Translations under genes and position numbers: made by a program | Assembly (NCBI RefSeq): GCF_006715145.1 | Contig: NZ_VFMR01000001.1 | Span: 2,046,001-2,110,000 of the forward strand | Length of the DNA: 64,000 nucleotides | From: Microbacterium sp. SLBN-146 | Lineage (GTDB): Bacteria; Actinomycetota; Actinomycetes; Actinomycetales; Microbacteriaceae | Reading direction: 5' to 3' | In this document: in pieces, positions 17,852 through 27,239 of the stretch | Numbering within the stretch: the first letter of the stretch is position 1 | Layout of the letters: every line of letters begins with the position of its first letter | Notes under the pieces: generated by a model | What the model was told of the DNA's origin: nothing | What the model saw: only the letters and a program-made list of their open reading frames with translations | The model's database searches: none

Positions 17852-19097
17852 GGCTCACCCCTCGTCCGACGGCGGCGCCCCACGTCGCGGCGAGGTCGCC
17901 CTCCGGATCGAGCGCGCAGGCGCGCCATCCGGCGTCTGCGGCGCGGTCGAGTGCGTCGCCGCGGGGACCGATCGCGAGGAGGATCGGAAGCGTGCTGTGC
18001 GGGGCGACCGGTGCGATCGCTTCGGCATCCGCGGGGTCGAACCGGCCGACGATGACCACGAGCGGACCCGTCGCCGCGCCGGCGAAGAGACGCTTCAGTC
18101 GAGCCAGCGAGTCATCGCGCCGGGCGGTGAGGGTCGCGAGATGCGTGGCGAGGTGCTCGATCTCGGGCATATCGCCCCCGTCGATCCGGTCTGCGATGAC
18201 CGTGCCGTCGGAATCGATCACTTCGACCGCATAGCCGTCGTGCACGAGGCGGGCGACGGCGGAAACGCACGCCGACACCGCCATCTCGAAACCCGGATCG
18301 GATCCCGTCGACGTCATGGCCTCGGAAGACCAGCGCAGCACGCCGCGGTCGAGCACGACCGTGGCCTCCGGGGTCGACTCCTGCTCCTCTTGCCGGACCA
18401 TGAGCTCGTCGCGGTGGGCCGTCGCCCGCCAGTGGATGCGTCTCATGGAATCGCCGGGCGCGTACGGACGTGCGACGAGGTTGTCCGCGCCCTGACCGAG
18501 CTGGTTCGTCGTGGTCTGGAGCGTGCCGCCCGTCTCGCCCGCGAAGTCGGCGAGGGGAGGGAGATCGACGATCGCCGGTGCGACCGTGACGGCTGTGCGG
18601 TCGCCGAAGACGATCGTCCGTCGCGCGATCCCGAACGGATCGGTCGCGCGGACCGAGAGCGGACCGATCGAATGGATGCCACGACGCATCCCCGTGACGG
18701 AGTACGAGAACCCGATCGTCCGCGCGCCCCCGTGGGCACCGCCCAGGAGCCCTGAACCGAGCGCGGGGAAAGGCCCCTCAGCGCGCCCCGCGAGGCCGGC
18801 CGGGAGCGCGTCGTGCCACGTGCCGGCGGGAGTCGGGACGGCCGTGCGCATGCCGACGCGGACGTCGACGAGGGTCTGTCGCCCCACGGAGGCGACATCG
18901 GGGTGGAGCCAGCGCACGACAGCGGCCGACCGTCGCATGACGAACAAGGACACGACGCCGGCGACGATGACGGCGGACAGAAGGATGCCGAAGTACTGAA
19001 GCTCGACGATCCCGAACTCGTGGGCGAGCACGAAGCATGTGATGGCGAGCGCGAGCGCACCGGTCCCGCGAACGGTCAACGGCCACGCTCGTCTCAT
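17841..19097 (-). CDS. DUF58 domain protein
   Basis: A 418-residue protein with two N-terminal helices (residues ~8-52) and the DUF58 signature (YAPGDSMRRIHWRATAHRDELMVRQEEQE) near residue 225. Its C-terminal half resembles a vWA-like fold. In bacteria it is nearly always encoded with a MoxR AAA+ ATPase and a TgpA protein, as here, and is thought to act with the ATPase in maturing membrane or exported proteins. The start ATG 19097 is 7 bp downstream of the moxR stop. Confidence 0.88.
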   Translation of the reverse strand: MRRAWPLTVRGTGALALAITCFVLAHEFGIVELQYFGILLSAVIVAGVVSLFVMRRSAAVVRWLHPDVASVGRQTLVDVRVGMRTAVPTPAGTWHDALPAGLAGRAEGPFPALGSGLLGGAHGGARTIGFSYSVTGMRRGIHSIGPLSVRATDPFGIARRTIVFGDRTAVTVAPAIVDLPPLADFAGETGGTLQTTTNQLGQGADNLVARPYAPGDSMRRIHWRATAHRDELMVRQEEQESTPEATVVLDRGVLRWSSEAMTSTGSDPGFEMAVSACVSAVARLVHDGYAVEVIDSDGTVIADRIDGGDMPEIEHLATHLATLTARRDDSLARLKRLFAGAATGPLVVIVGRFDPADAEAIAPVAPHSTLPILLAIGPRGDALDRAADAGWRACALDPEGDLAATWGAAVGRGVSRVI

Positions 19098-19104
19098 GAT
19101 CAGT

Positions 19105-20121
19105 TCACTGACGTGCGGCGATCGGCACCCGCACGCTCGCCGCGATGCGATCGAGGATCGTCGCGATCGTGTCGGAGACGTTGCGGGCGCGTGCTCCGCC
19201 TGCCGACCGCGTGGGGATGATGCGGTGTGCGAAGACGGGGCCGAGGAGTCCGGAGATGTCGTCGGGGATGACATAGCCGCGTCCGTCGAGAGCGGCCCAC
19301 ACCTTCGCGGCCCGCACGAGCTGAAGGGTCGCGCGGGGGCTCGCACCGAGCCGCAGGTCGGAGTTGTCGCGCGTCGCCCGGGCGAGCGCGACGGCGTAAT
19401 CCTCGATGGCGGGCGCGACGTGCACGGCACGGGCCCACGCGATCAAGGCGGACACCTCGGTGCTCGACGCGACGGGAACGATGGCATCGAGGGGGTTGAC
19501 GGTTTCGCGTTGGCGGAGCATGAGCGCTTCGGACCGCTCGTCGGGGTAGCCCATCGAGATCCGCATCATGAATCGGTCGCGCTGCGCTTCGGGAAGCGCG
19601 TAGGTCCCCTCCATCTCGAGGGGATTCTGCGTCGCGACGACGAAGAAGGGCTCGGGAACGTAATGCGTGCGCCCGTCGACCGTGACCTGTCGTTCCTCCA
19701 TCGCTTCGAGAAGAGCCGACTGCGTCTTGGGGGAGGACCGGTTGATCTCGTCGGCGATGACGATGTTGGCGAAGATCGCGCCCGCCTTGAACTCGAACTC
19801 GCGCTCGACGGGATTGAACACGCTCACGCCCGTGACATCTCCGGGGAGGAGATCGGGGGTGAACTGGATGCGCCGGACAGTCGAATCGACGGATGCCGCG
19901 AGAGCCCGTGCGAGCATCGTCTTGCCGACGCCGGGCACGTCTTCGATGAGGAGGTGGCCTTCCGCGAGAAGGCACACCAGGGCGGACCGGACGGCCTCGG
20001 GCTTTCCATCGATGACGGTCGACACCGAGTCGAGGATGCCGTCGGTGATGCGCGCGAAGCCCTCGGCGGTGAGAGGAGCGGGGGAGCCCGGCGCGGCATC
20101 CGTCATGGCGGTATCCGTCAC
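19105..20121 (-). CDS. MoxR family AAA+ ATPase
   Basis: A 338-residue AAA+ ATPase of the MoxR/RavA type. Walker A is DVPGVGKTMLA, Walker B is IVIADEINRSSP, sensor 1 is VVATQNPLEMEGT, and a conserved PEAQRDRFMM segment follows. GTG 20121 was chosen because GAGGAGG lies 6 bases upstream. It leads the operon with DUF58 and TgpA and probably acts as a chaperone for their function at the membrane. Confidence 0.92.
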   Translation of the reverse strand: MTDTAMTDAAPGSPAPLTAEGFARITDGILDSVSTVIDGKPEAVRSALVCLLAEGHLLIEDVPGVGKTMLARALAASVDSTVRRIQFTPDLLPGDVTGVSVFNPVEREFEFKAGAIFANIVIADEINRSSPKTQSALLEAMEERQVTVDGRTHYVPEPFFVVATQNPLEMEGTYALPEAQRDRFMMRISMGYPDERSEALMLRQRETVNPLDAIVPVASSTEVSALIAWARAVHVAPAIEDYAVALARATRDNSDLRLGASPRATLQLVRAAKVWAALDGRGYVIPDDISGLLGPVFAHRIIPTRSAGGARARNVSDTIATILDRIAASVRVPIAARQ

Positions 20122-20263
20122 TAGCGACCTCCTCGGGTTCACCCGTCGCGGGGGTGGTCGAACGACGAGGGGGCCCCGGCGCTCACCCGTCGATCGTAAC
20201 CCGGTGTTCCGGGGTGGGGGTCTGGGAGAACCCTGGGACGACATCGCCTCGTCGGATGTTGGG

Positions 20264-20269
20264 TAGACT
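20264..20269 (+). promoter_or_regulatory. -10 box of SRP RNA gene
   Basis: TAGACT sits about 9 nt before the 5' helix of the SRP RNA and fits the actinobacterial TANNNT -10 consensus. Confidence 0.6.
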
Positions 20270-20275
20270 TGTCGA

Positions 20276-20372
20276 CAGCTCTCCGCGAGGCGGCATCCAG
20301 GCCAACTCCCCCAGGACGGAAACGTAGCAAGGGTAACCAGGCTCTGCCGGGTTCGCGGAGAGTCTTACTTTT
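20276..20372 (+). ncRNA. ffs: Signal recognition particle RNA (4.5S type)
   Basis: A hairpin RNA of about 95 nt. The outer helix pairs CTCTCCGCGA with TCGCGGAGAG (20353-20362). The conserved tip contains CCAGGACGGAAACGTAGCAAGG, as two short stretches around a GGAA-type loop, which is the Ffh-binding domain IV. A T-rich tail (TCTTACTTTT) follows as terminator. It guides the ribosome-bound signal sequence to the membrane with Ffh. The ends are approximate. Confidence 0.9.
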
Positions 20373-20418
20373 CCCGGAGCGTTCGACCCCGGGGCCCTCG
20401 CGACACAGGCGTCGCGCG

Positions 20419-20424
20419 TAGGGT
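20419..20424 (+). promoter_or_regulatory. -10 box of pta (leaderless)
   Basis: TAGGGT ends 6 nt before the pta GTG, so transcription should start at or next to the start codon. Confidence 0.55.
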
Positions 20425-20430
20425 GGGACC

Positions 20431-22575
20431 GTGGCGCAGAGCATCTACATCACGTCCGCAGAAGGTCATACGGGAAAGTCGACGATCGCGCTGGGGGTGC
20501 TCGACACCCTGAGCCGGGCGACACCTCGTGTGGGGGTCTTCCGGGCGATCGCACGGTCGACGATCGAGCGCGACTACGTCCTGGAGATGCTCCTCGATCA
20601 CGACGGCGTCGACCTCGACTACGACGAGTGCATCGGTGTCACCTACGACGAGGTGCGCCAGGATCCCGAGGCGTCCCTCGCGAAGATCGTCGAGCGGTAC
20701 AAGGCCGTCGAGGCGCAGTGCGACGCCGTCGTCATCGTCGGGAGCGACTACACCGACGTGGGAAGCCCCGCCGAGCTCAGCTACAACGCGCGGATCGCCG
20801 CGAACCTCGGGGCACCCGTTCTTCTCGTCCTGAGCGGACGAGCGGGTGCGGGGGAGCAGTTGGGCACATCGACGGCCCGCACTCCCGCCGAAGTCGGCCA
20901 GATCGCTTCGCTCGCGCTTCCCGAACTGGCGCACGCTCGCGCGGGACTCCTCGCGATCATCGCCAACCGTGTGACACCCGACGCGATCTCCGAGGTCGTC
21001 GAGGCGCTCGAATCCGTCACGGAGGGTCTCCCTCTCGCGCTGCGCGCGAACGCCGATCGTCCCGTCGCCGTCTGGGCGCTTCCCGAGGACCGTTCGCTCG
21101 TCGCGCCGTCGGTGCGCGGGGTCATGCGTTCGGTTGAAGGGCACCTCGTCAAGGGCGATCCCGAACTCCTCACGCGCGAAGTGCTCGCCGTCGTGGTCGC
21201 GGGCATGTCGATGGTCAATGTGCTGCCGCGGCTCGAGGAGAGCGCGATCGTTGTGATCCCCGCGGATCGCACCGAGGTGCTCCTCGCGACCCTCCTCGCC
21301 AACGCCTCCGGAACATTCCCGTCGCTCGCCGGCGTCGTGCTCAACGGCCCCTTTCCCCTTCCCGAGGCGATCGACACCCTCATCGACGGACTCGACTCGT
21401 CGCTGCCGATCATCGCCACCGATCTCGGCACCTACGAGACGGCCGTCGCCGTGATGTCGACACGCGGACGCCTGGCGGCAGACTCGCAGCGCCGCTACGA
21501 CACGGCGCTCGCTCTGTTCGAGAAGAGCGTCGACACCGCCGAGCTCGCCGAATCGCTCGGCCTCGCCCGGCCCACCGTCGTCACACCGCTCATGTTCGAG
21601 TACGCCCTCATCGAGCGGGCACGCGCCGCGCGCAAGCGCATCGTGCTGCCCGAGGGAGGCGACGACCGCGTGCTCCGCGCGGCCGCGACCGTTCTCGCGC
21701 GGGGGATCGCCGACCTCACGATCCTCGGCGAGGAGATCGAAGTGCGCTCCCGCGCGATCGAACTCGGCATCGACCTCCGTGCCGCGCAGGTCCTGTCGCC
21801 GTTCGATGCCGTCCACGTCGACCGCTTCGCACGCGAGTACGAGCGCCTGCGGGCCCACAAGGGCGTGACGTACGCGAAGGCCGCCGACACGGTGACCGAC
21901 CTGTCGTACTTCGGGACGCTCATGGTCCACCTGGGTCTCGCCGACGGCATGGTGTCGGGGGCCGCGCACACGACGGCGCACACGATCCGTCCCGCGTTCG
22001 AGATCATCAAGACGAAGCCCGGGGTCTCCGTCGTCTCCTCCGTCTTCCTCATGGCCCTCGCCGACCGCGTGCTCGTCTACGGCGACTGCGCCGTCGTCCC
22101 CGACCCCACGATGGAGCAGCTGGCCGACATCGCGATCTCGTCGGCCGCGACGGCATCCCAGTTCGGGATCGAGCCGCGCGTCGCGATGCTGTCGTACTCG
22201 ACGGGCGAATCGGGATCCGGCGCCGACGTCGAGAAGGTGCGGGGAGCGACGGCCCTCGTGCGCGAGCGCGCACCCGAGCTCCTCGTCGAGGGACCGATCC
22301 AGTACGACGCCGCGGCCGACGCCGCGGTAGCCGCGGCCAAGATGCCGGGTTCGCAGGTCGCGGGCCGCGCGACCGTCTTCGTCTTCCCCGACCTCAATAC
22401 CGGCAACAACACCTACAAAGCCGTGCAGCGCTCGGCCGGGGCCGTCGCGATCGGCCCTGTCCTGCAGGGCCTCAACAAGCCCATCAACGACCTCTCGCGG
22501 GGCGCCCTCGTCGAGGACATCGTCAACACCATCGCGATCACCGCGATCCAGGCGCAGGGGGAGTCGCAGGCATGA
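20431..22575 (+). CDS. pta: Phosphate acetyltransferase
   Basis: A 714-residue long-form Pta, converting acetyl-CoA and phosphate to acetyl phosphate and CoA. Residues ~1-230 are a BioD-like P-loop region (SAEGHTGKSTIALGV), ~230-340 a DRTGG domain, and ~390-710 the catalytic PTA_PTB domain (LPEGGDDRVLRAAATVLARG; VSGAAHTTAHTIRPA; YSTGESGSG). The GTG start follows a leaderless-type -10 box. It overlaps ackA by 4 bp (ATGA), so the two enzymes of the acetate pathway are made together. Confidence 0.95.
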   Translation: MAQSIYITSAEGHTGKSTIALGVLDTLSRATPRVGVFRAIARSTIERDYVLEMLLDHDGVDLDYDECIGVTYDEVRQDPEASLAKIVERYKAVEAQCDAVVIVGSDYTDVGSPAELSYNARIAANLGAPVLLVLSGRAGAGEQLGTSTARTPAEVGQIASLALPELAHARAGLLAIIANRVTPDAISEVVEALESVTEGLPLALRANADRPVAVWALPEDRSLVAPSVRGVMRSVEGHLVKGDPELLTREVLAVVVAGMSMVNVLPRLEESAIVVIPADRTEVLLATLLANASGTFPSLAGVVLNGPFPLPEAIDTLIDGLDSSLPIIATDLGTYETAVAVMSTRGRLAADSQRRYDTALALFEKSVDTAELAESLGLARPTVVTPLMFEYALIERARAARKRIVLPEGGDDRVLRAAATVLARGIADLTILGEEIEVRSRAIELGIDLRAAQVLSPFDAVHVDRFAREYERLRAHKGVTYAKAADTVTDLSYFGTLMVHLGLADGMVSGAAHTTAHTIRPAFEIIKTKPGVSVVSSVFLMALADRVLVYGDCAVVPDPTMEQLADIAISSAATASQFGIEPRVAMLSYSTGESGSGADVEKVRGATALVRERAPELLVEGPIQYDAAADAAVAAAKMPGSQVAGRATVFVFPDLNTGNNTYKAVQRSAGAVAIGPVLQGLNKPINDLSRGALVEDIVNTIAITAIQAQGESQA

Positions 22576-23807
22576 GCAACGTGCTCGTCGTCAACAGCGG
22601 ATCGTCGTCGTTCAAGTACCAGCTCATCGACATGGCGAGCGAGTCGGTGCTCGCTTCGGGCCTCGTCGAACGCATCGGCGAAGAGACCGGACGCTCGTCG
22701 CACACCGTGACAGCTGCAGCGATCGACTCGGTGACGGATGCCGCTCCCACGATGCTCGACGCGACGTACACGCGCGAGGTGCCGATCCCCGACCACACGG
22801 CGGGGTTCCGCATCATGCTCGAGGCGTTCGCCGAACACGGGCCCTCGCTCGAGGAGCGCGCCCCGGTCGCCGTCGGTCACCGGGTCGTCCACGGAGGAGC
22901 GCGGTTCTTCGAGCCCACTCTCATCACGCCGCTCGTCGAGATCAACATCGACGAGCTGTCGGTGCTCGCACCGCTCCACAATCCTGGAGCGCTCCAGGGG
23001 ATCCGGGCCGCGAAGGCGGCGTTCGGCGGGATCCCGCACGTCGCCGTCTTCGACACCGCCTTCCACCAGACGCTCCCCGCCGCTGCCTACACGTACGCGA
23101 TCGACCGCGAGCTCGCGGAGTCGTATCGCATCCGCCGCTACGGCTTCCACGGCACATCGCACAAGTTCGTGTCCGAAGCCGCCGCAGCCTTCCTCGGACG
23201 CCCGCTCGGCGAGCTGAAGCAGATCGTCTTCCACCTCGGCAACGGGGCATCTGCGACAGCGATCGACGGGGGACGGTCCGTCGACACGTCGATGGGTCTC
23301 ACCCCCCTCGAGGGACTCGTGATGGGAACCCGATCGGGTGACGTCGACCCCGCCGTGCTCTTCCAGCTCGCGAGGCGCGCCGGAATGTCGATCGACGACC
23401 TCGACACGCTCCTGAACAAGCGCTCGGGCCTGCTCGGACTCGCGGGCGTCTCCGACATGCGCGACGTCGTCGAGGGTGCGCAGTCGGGGGATGCCGCGGC
23501 GACCCTCGCCTTCGAGGTCTACCTGCACCGCCTCCGCGCCTATGCCGGGGCATATCTCGCGCAGTTGGGCGGTGCGGACGTCATCTCCTTCACGGCAGGA
23601 GTCGGCGAGAACTCGGCCGACGTCCGGGCCGGAGCCCTCTCGACTCTCGGCTTCGCGGGCGTCGAGATCGACCCCGCGAGGAACGCGGCGCGCGAGCGCG
23701 GCATCCGTGTGATTTCGACCGACGAATCGCGCATCACCGTCCTCGTCGTTCCGACGAACGAGGAGCTCGAGATCGCCCGCCAGACACTGGAGATTTCACC
23801 CTCCTGA
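22572..23807 (+). CDS. ackA: Acetate kinase
   Basis: A 411-residue ASKHA-fold enzyme interconverting acetyl phosphate + ADP and acetate + ATP. Family motifs are the N-terminal NSGSSSFKYQL, the acetate-site VGHRVVHGG, RRYGFHGTSHKFV and FTAGVGENSADVR. Starting with an ATG inside the pta stop, it completes the pta-ackA pair used for acetate overflow or assimilation. Confidence 0.96.
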   Translation: MSNVLVVNSGSSSFKYQLIDMASESVLASGLVERIGEETGRSSHTVTAAAIDSVTDAAPTMLDATYTREVPIPDHTAGFRIMLEAFAEHGPSLEERAPVAVGHRVVHGGARFFEPTLITPLVEINIDELSVLAPLHNPGALQGIRAAKAAFGGIPHVAVFDTAFHQTLPAAAYTYAIDRELAESYRIRRYGFHGTSHKFVSEAAAAFLGRPLGELKQIVFHLGNGASATAIDGGRSVDTSMGLTPLEGLVMGTRSGDVDPAVLFQLARRAGMSIDDLDTLLNKRSGLLGLAGVSDMRDVVEGAQSGDAAATLAFEVYLHRLRAYAGAYLAQLGGADVISFTAGVGENSADVRAGALSTLGFAGVEIDPARNAARERGIRVISTDESRITVLVVPTNEELEIARQTLEISPS

Positions 23808-23846
23808 CGGACTCGTGGCGTGTACGGTCGACCACCTCCGCGCCAC

Positions 23847-23852
23847 TACGCT
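23847..23852 (+). promoter_or_regulatory. -10 box upstream of HAD/GH65 pair
   Basis: TACGCT lies 58 nt before the GTG of the HAD gene and fits TANNNT. No clear -35 is seen. Confidence 0.35.
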
Positions 23853-23910
23853 GACAACCGGTGCGAAAGTGCGTCGCGCCCGCCTGCAGAACTCCGAGCG
23901 AAAGGGCCTC

Positions 23911-24642
23911 GTGACCGCCGCAGCCCCACCCGACCTGACCGCATACGACGCCGTCCTCTTCGATCTCGACGGCGTGCTGACACCCACCGCCGAGGTGCAC
24001 ATGCACGCGTGGCGAACCATGTTCGAGGACCTCTTCGCCGCGTGGGGGTTGACCCCCGCCTACACCGACGACGACTACTTCGCCTACCTCGACGGCAAGA
24101 AGCGCTACGACGGCGTCGCGAGCCTTCTGCGTTCGCGCGATGTCGAGGTTCCATGGGGCGACCCGAGCGACCCCGTCGAGGCCGACACCGTGTGCGGGAT
24201 CGGCAACCGCAAGAACGTCGTGTTCGAGCGGGTGCTGCGGACCGACGGCATCGCCGCCTATCCGGGCTCCCTCGCGCTCCTGGACGTCCTCGAAGCCGCA
24301 GGGACCCCCGTCGCCGTCGTGTCGAGCTCGAAGAACGCCGAAGAGGTTCTCCGCGTCGCGGGACTCCGCGACCGCTTCCCCGTCGTCATGGACGGCGTCA
24401 TCGCAGAGCGCGACCACCTCGCATCGAAGCCGGCGCCCGACGTCTTCCTCGAAGCGGCTCGGATGCTGGGCGTCGAGCCTGCGCGCTCCGTCGCGATCGA
24501 AGACGCCATCAGCGGCGTCGAGTCCGCGGCATCCGGTGGTTTCTCGCTCGTCATCGGTGTCGACCGCGGTGTCGGTGCCTCCGCCCTCACCGACGCGGGG
24601 GCGCACCTCGTCGTCACCGATCTCCAGGAGCTCGTCCCGTGA
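23911..24642 (+). CDS. HAD superfamily beta-phosphoglucomutase-like enzyme
   Basis: A 243-residue HAD enzyme. Motif I is VLFDLDGVLTPTAEVH (nucleophile Asp18, Asp20), motif II is VVSSSKNAEEV, motif III holds Lys in ASKPAPDVF, and motif IV is AIEDAISGVESAASGGF. These match beta-phosphoglucomutases, which turn beta-glucose 1-phosphate into glucose 6-phosphate. The GH65 phosphorylase encoded directly downstream (TGATG overlap) would supply that substrate. GTG 23911 was chosen because AAGGG lies just upstream. Confidence 0.87.
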   Translation: MTAAAPPDLTAYDAVLFDLDGVLTPTAEVHMHAWRTMFEDLFAAWGLTPAYTDDDYFAYLDGKKRYDGVASLLRSRDVEVPWGDPSDPVEADTVCGIGNRKNVVFERVLRTDGIAAYPGSLALLDVLEAAGTPVAVVSSSKNAEEVLRVAGLRDRFPVVMDGVIAERDHLASKPAPDVFLEAARMLGVEPARSVAIEDAISGVESAASGGFSLVIGVDRGVGASALTDAGAHLVVTDLQELVP

Positions 24643-27158
24643 TGGATCGCGACCGCTTCCCCGTCGACCCGTGGCGGCTCGTCGAGCGCTCGTACTCGGG
24701 TGAAGACGCGGGCGTCACCGAGACGATCTTCGCCGTCGGCAACGGATACCTCGGGCTGAGAGGCAACCATGTCGAGGGCCGTCACTCCTATGAGGACGGC
24801 ACCTTCATCAACGGTTTCCACGAGACCTTCCCCATTCGGCATGCCGAGCAGGCCTACGGGTTCGCAGAGGTCGGCCAGACGATCGTGAACGCCCCCGACC
24901 CCAAGGTCATGCGCGTCTACGTCGACGACGAGCCCATTTCGCTCGACGTCGCCGACGTCCGCGAGTACGAACGCTCCCTCGATATGCGCGACGGCGTCCT
25001 GCGGCGGCGTGTCGTGTGGATGACTCCGTCCGGCAAAGAAGTGCTCATCGAGGATGAGCGTCTCGTCTCGTTCGACGAGAAGCATCTCGCCGTGCTGCGG
25101 CTGCAGGTCACGGTGCTCAACGCCGATGCGCCCGTCACCGTGAGCTGTCAGGTGATCAACCGTCAGGACGGCGAGAACGTGTACGGCGGCACGCCGAACG
25201 CCTCGAAGCAGAAGGGCTTCGATCCGCGGAAAGCCGACAAGATCCACGAACGCATCCTGCAGCCACAGGAGTTCTGGCAGGACGAGGAACGGTCGGCGCT
25301 GTCGTACTGCGTGACCGAATCCGGCATGACACTCGCTCTCGTCGCCGACCACGTCATCGAGACCCAGAACGAGTACAGCGCGCGACGCCTCATCGAACCG
25401 GACATCGCCAAGAACGTCTTCCGGGTGCAGGCGAAGGCCGGGGTTCCGATCCGCATCACGAAGCTCGTGAGCTACCACACGTCGCGAGGCGTTCCCGCTC
25501 GCGAACTCGTCGACCGCTGTCGCCGCACGATCGATCGCGTCCTCGCCGAGGGCGTCGACTCCGTCTTCTCGGCTCAGCGCGCCTGGCTCGACCGGTTCTG
25601 GGAGCGATCCGACGTGCGGATCGGGGGCCATGACGACCTGCAGCAGGCGACGCGCTGGTGTCTCTTCCAGCTCGCGCAGGCAGCCGCCCGCGCCGACGGT
25701 CAGGGCGTCCCGGCGAAGGGCGTCACGGGATCGGGCTACAGCGGCCACTACTTCTGGGACACCGAGATCTACGTCCTGCCGTTCCTCGCGTATACGACGC
25801 CGCTCTGGGCGCGGAACGCGCTGCGGATGCGGTACCTCATGCTGCCGGCGGCCCGGCGGCGCGCGTACCAACTCAACGAGGCCGGGGCGCTCTTCCCGTG
25901 GCGCACGATCAACGGCGAAGAGGCGTCCGCGTATTACGCCGCGGGCACGGCGCAGTACCACATCAACGCCGACGTCAGCTTCGCCCTCGCCAAGTACGTC
26001 CGGGCGACCGACGACGTCGAGTTCCTCTACCGCGAAGGCGTCGATATCGCCGTGGAGACGGCGAGGCTCTGGGCGACGCTCGGATTCTGGCGACAGAGCG
26101 ACGGCGATGTGGAGATCGAGTCGTTCCATATCCACGGCGTCACGGGACCCGACGAATACACGACGGTCGTCAACGACAACCTCTTCACGAACGTCATGGC
26201 CCGGTTCAATCTGCGCTTCGCCGCGCGCACGGTTCGCGACATGGCGCAGGACGCCCCCGAGGCCTACCGGCTCATGGCCGATCGGCTCGGCCTGGAGGAG
26301 GATGAGGCCGACGGATGGGACCGCGCCGCCGAGGCGATGCACATCCCCTTCAGCCCGGCGCTCGGCATCCATCCTCAGGACCACGTGTTCCTCGAGCGCG
26401 AGATCTGGGACCTCGAGAACACGCCGCCTGACAAGCGACCGCTGCTCCTGCACTTCCACCCGCTGGTCATCTACCGCTACCAGGTGCTCAAGCAGGCCGA
26501 TGTCGTGCTCGCCCTCTTCCTGCAGGGCAACCACTTCTCGGCCGAGGACAAGCTCGCCGACTTCGAGTACTACGACCCGCTCACGACGGGCGACTCGACC
26601 CTCTCGGCGGTCGTGCAGGCGATCCTCGCGGCGGAGGTCGGCTATCAGGACCTCGCACTGGACTACTTCCGTCAGTCGATCTTCGTCGACCTCGCCGACC
26701 TCCACCACAACGCCTCGGACGGCGTGCACGTCGCATCGGCCGGCGGAGTGTGGACGGCTCTCGTGTGCGGCTTCGGCGGGATGCGAGACCACTTCGGCGA
26801 GCTCTCGTTCGACCCGCGGCTTCCCGCAGCGTGGCCGTCGCTCGAGTTCGTGCTGCACTGGCATGGCACGCGACTCGACGTGACGCTGACGCGCGAATCG
26901 CTGAGCATCCGGGCGACGGGGGAGACCCCGGTCGGATTCAGCGTGCGAGGGATCGGCTACGTCGTCGGCGACGGGGATGAGGTCATCGTGCCGCTGGCGG
27001 GACAGGGGCCCGTCATCGCGGGGCGCCCGTCGCTGGGGGAACTCAGCGAAGCCCGTCGCGAAGACGGATCGATCCTGTCCGCCTCCGTGCCGACGGTCAC
27101 GTCGACGATCCCCGTCATCGGCATGGCGACCGACGTCGACCTCGGTCTGGACGCCTGA
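24642..27158 (+). CDS. Glycoside hydrolase family 65 disaccharide phosphorylase
   Basis: An 838-residue GH65 protein. It has the N-terminal beta-sandwich (FAVGNGYLGLRGNHVEG near residue 30), the (alpha/alpha)6 barrel with GSGYSGHYFWDTEIYVLP, the general acid Glu505 in HGVTGPDEYTTVVNDN, and the phosphate-binding region around LKQADVVLALFLQG and HNASDGVHVASAGGVW. GH65 enzymes phosphorolyse maltose, trehalose, kojibiose or nigerose to beta-glucose 1-phosphate; which one cannot be said. With the HAD mutase upstream it forms a two-step route to glucose 6-phosphate. Confidence 0.9.
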   Translation: MDRDRFPVDPWRLVERSYSGEDAGVTETIFAVGNGYLGLRGNHVEGRHSYEDGTFINGFHETFPIRHAEQAYGFAEVGQTIVNAPDPKVMRVYVDDEPISLDVADVREYERSLDMRDGVLRRRVVWMTPSGKEVLIEDERLVSFDEKHLAVLRLQVTVLNADAPVTVSCQVINRQDGENVYGGTPNASKQKGFDPRKADKIHERILQPQEFWQDEERSALSYCVTESGMTLALVADHVIETQNEYSARRLIEPDIAKNVFRVQAKAGVPIRITKLVSYHTSRGVPARELVDRCRRTIDRVLAEGVDSVFSAQRAWLDRFWERSDVRIGGHDDLQQATRWCLFQLAQAAARADGQGVPAKGVTGSGYSGHYFWDTEIYVLPFLAYTTPLWARNALRMRYLMLPAARRRAYQLNEAGALFPWRTINGEEASAYYAAGTAQYHINADVSFALAKYVRATDDVEFLYREGVDIAVETARLWATLGFWRQSDGDVEIESFHIHGVTGPDEYTTVVNDNLFTNVMARFNLRFAARTVRDMAQDAPEAYRLMADRLGLEEDEADGWDRAAEAMHIPFSPALGIHPQDHVFLEREIWDLENTPPDKRPLLLHFHPLVIYRYQVLKQADVVLALFLQGNHFSAEDKLADFEYYDPLTTGDSTLSAVVQAILAAEVGYQDLALDYFRQSIFVDLADLHHNASDGVHVASAGGVWTALVCGFGGMRDHFGELSFDPRLPAAWPSLEFVLHWHGTRLDVTLTRESLSIRATGETPVGFSVRGIGYVVGDGDEVIVPLAGQGPVIAGRPSLGELSEARREDGSILSASVPTVTSTIPVIGMATDVDLGLDA

Positions 27159-27171
27159 CCTTCCGTGCCAT

Positions 27172-27206
27172 CCGGGCGTCGTTCCCCAGACGGGGACGAC
27201 GCCCGG
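27172..27206 (+). terminator. Hairpin terminator after GH65 gene
   Basis: CCGGGCGTCGTTCCCC (27172-27187) pairs with GGGGACGACGCCCGG (27192-27206) with one bulged T and a 4-nt loop, 14 nt after the stop codon. Confidence 0.75.
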
Positions 27207-27227
27207 ACCGATGTCGGCGTCACGCCG

Positions 27228-27233
27228 TAGGCT
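27228..27233 (+). promoter_or_regulatory. -10 box of dnaX (leaderless)
   Basis: TAGGCT ends 6 nt before the dnaX GTG, the spacing expected of a leaderless mRNA. Confidence 0.6.
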
Positions 27234-27239
27234 AGGCGG

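Noticed and set aside
20365..21981. A 538-codon open frame on the minus strand
   Set aside because: Opposite to pta, which has full family motifs; the minus frame has none.
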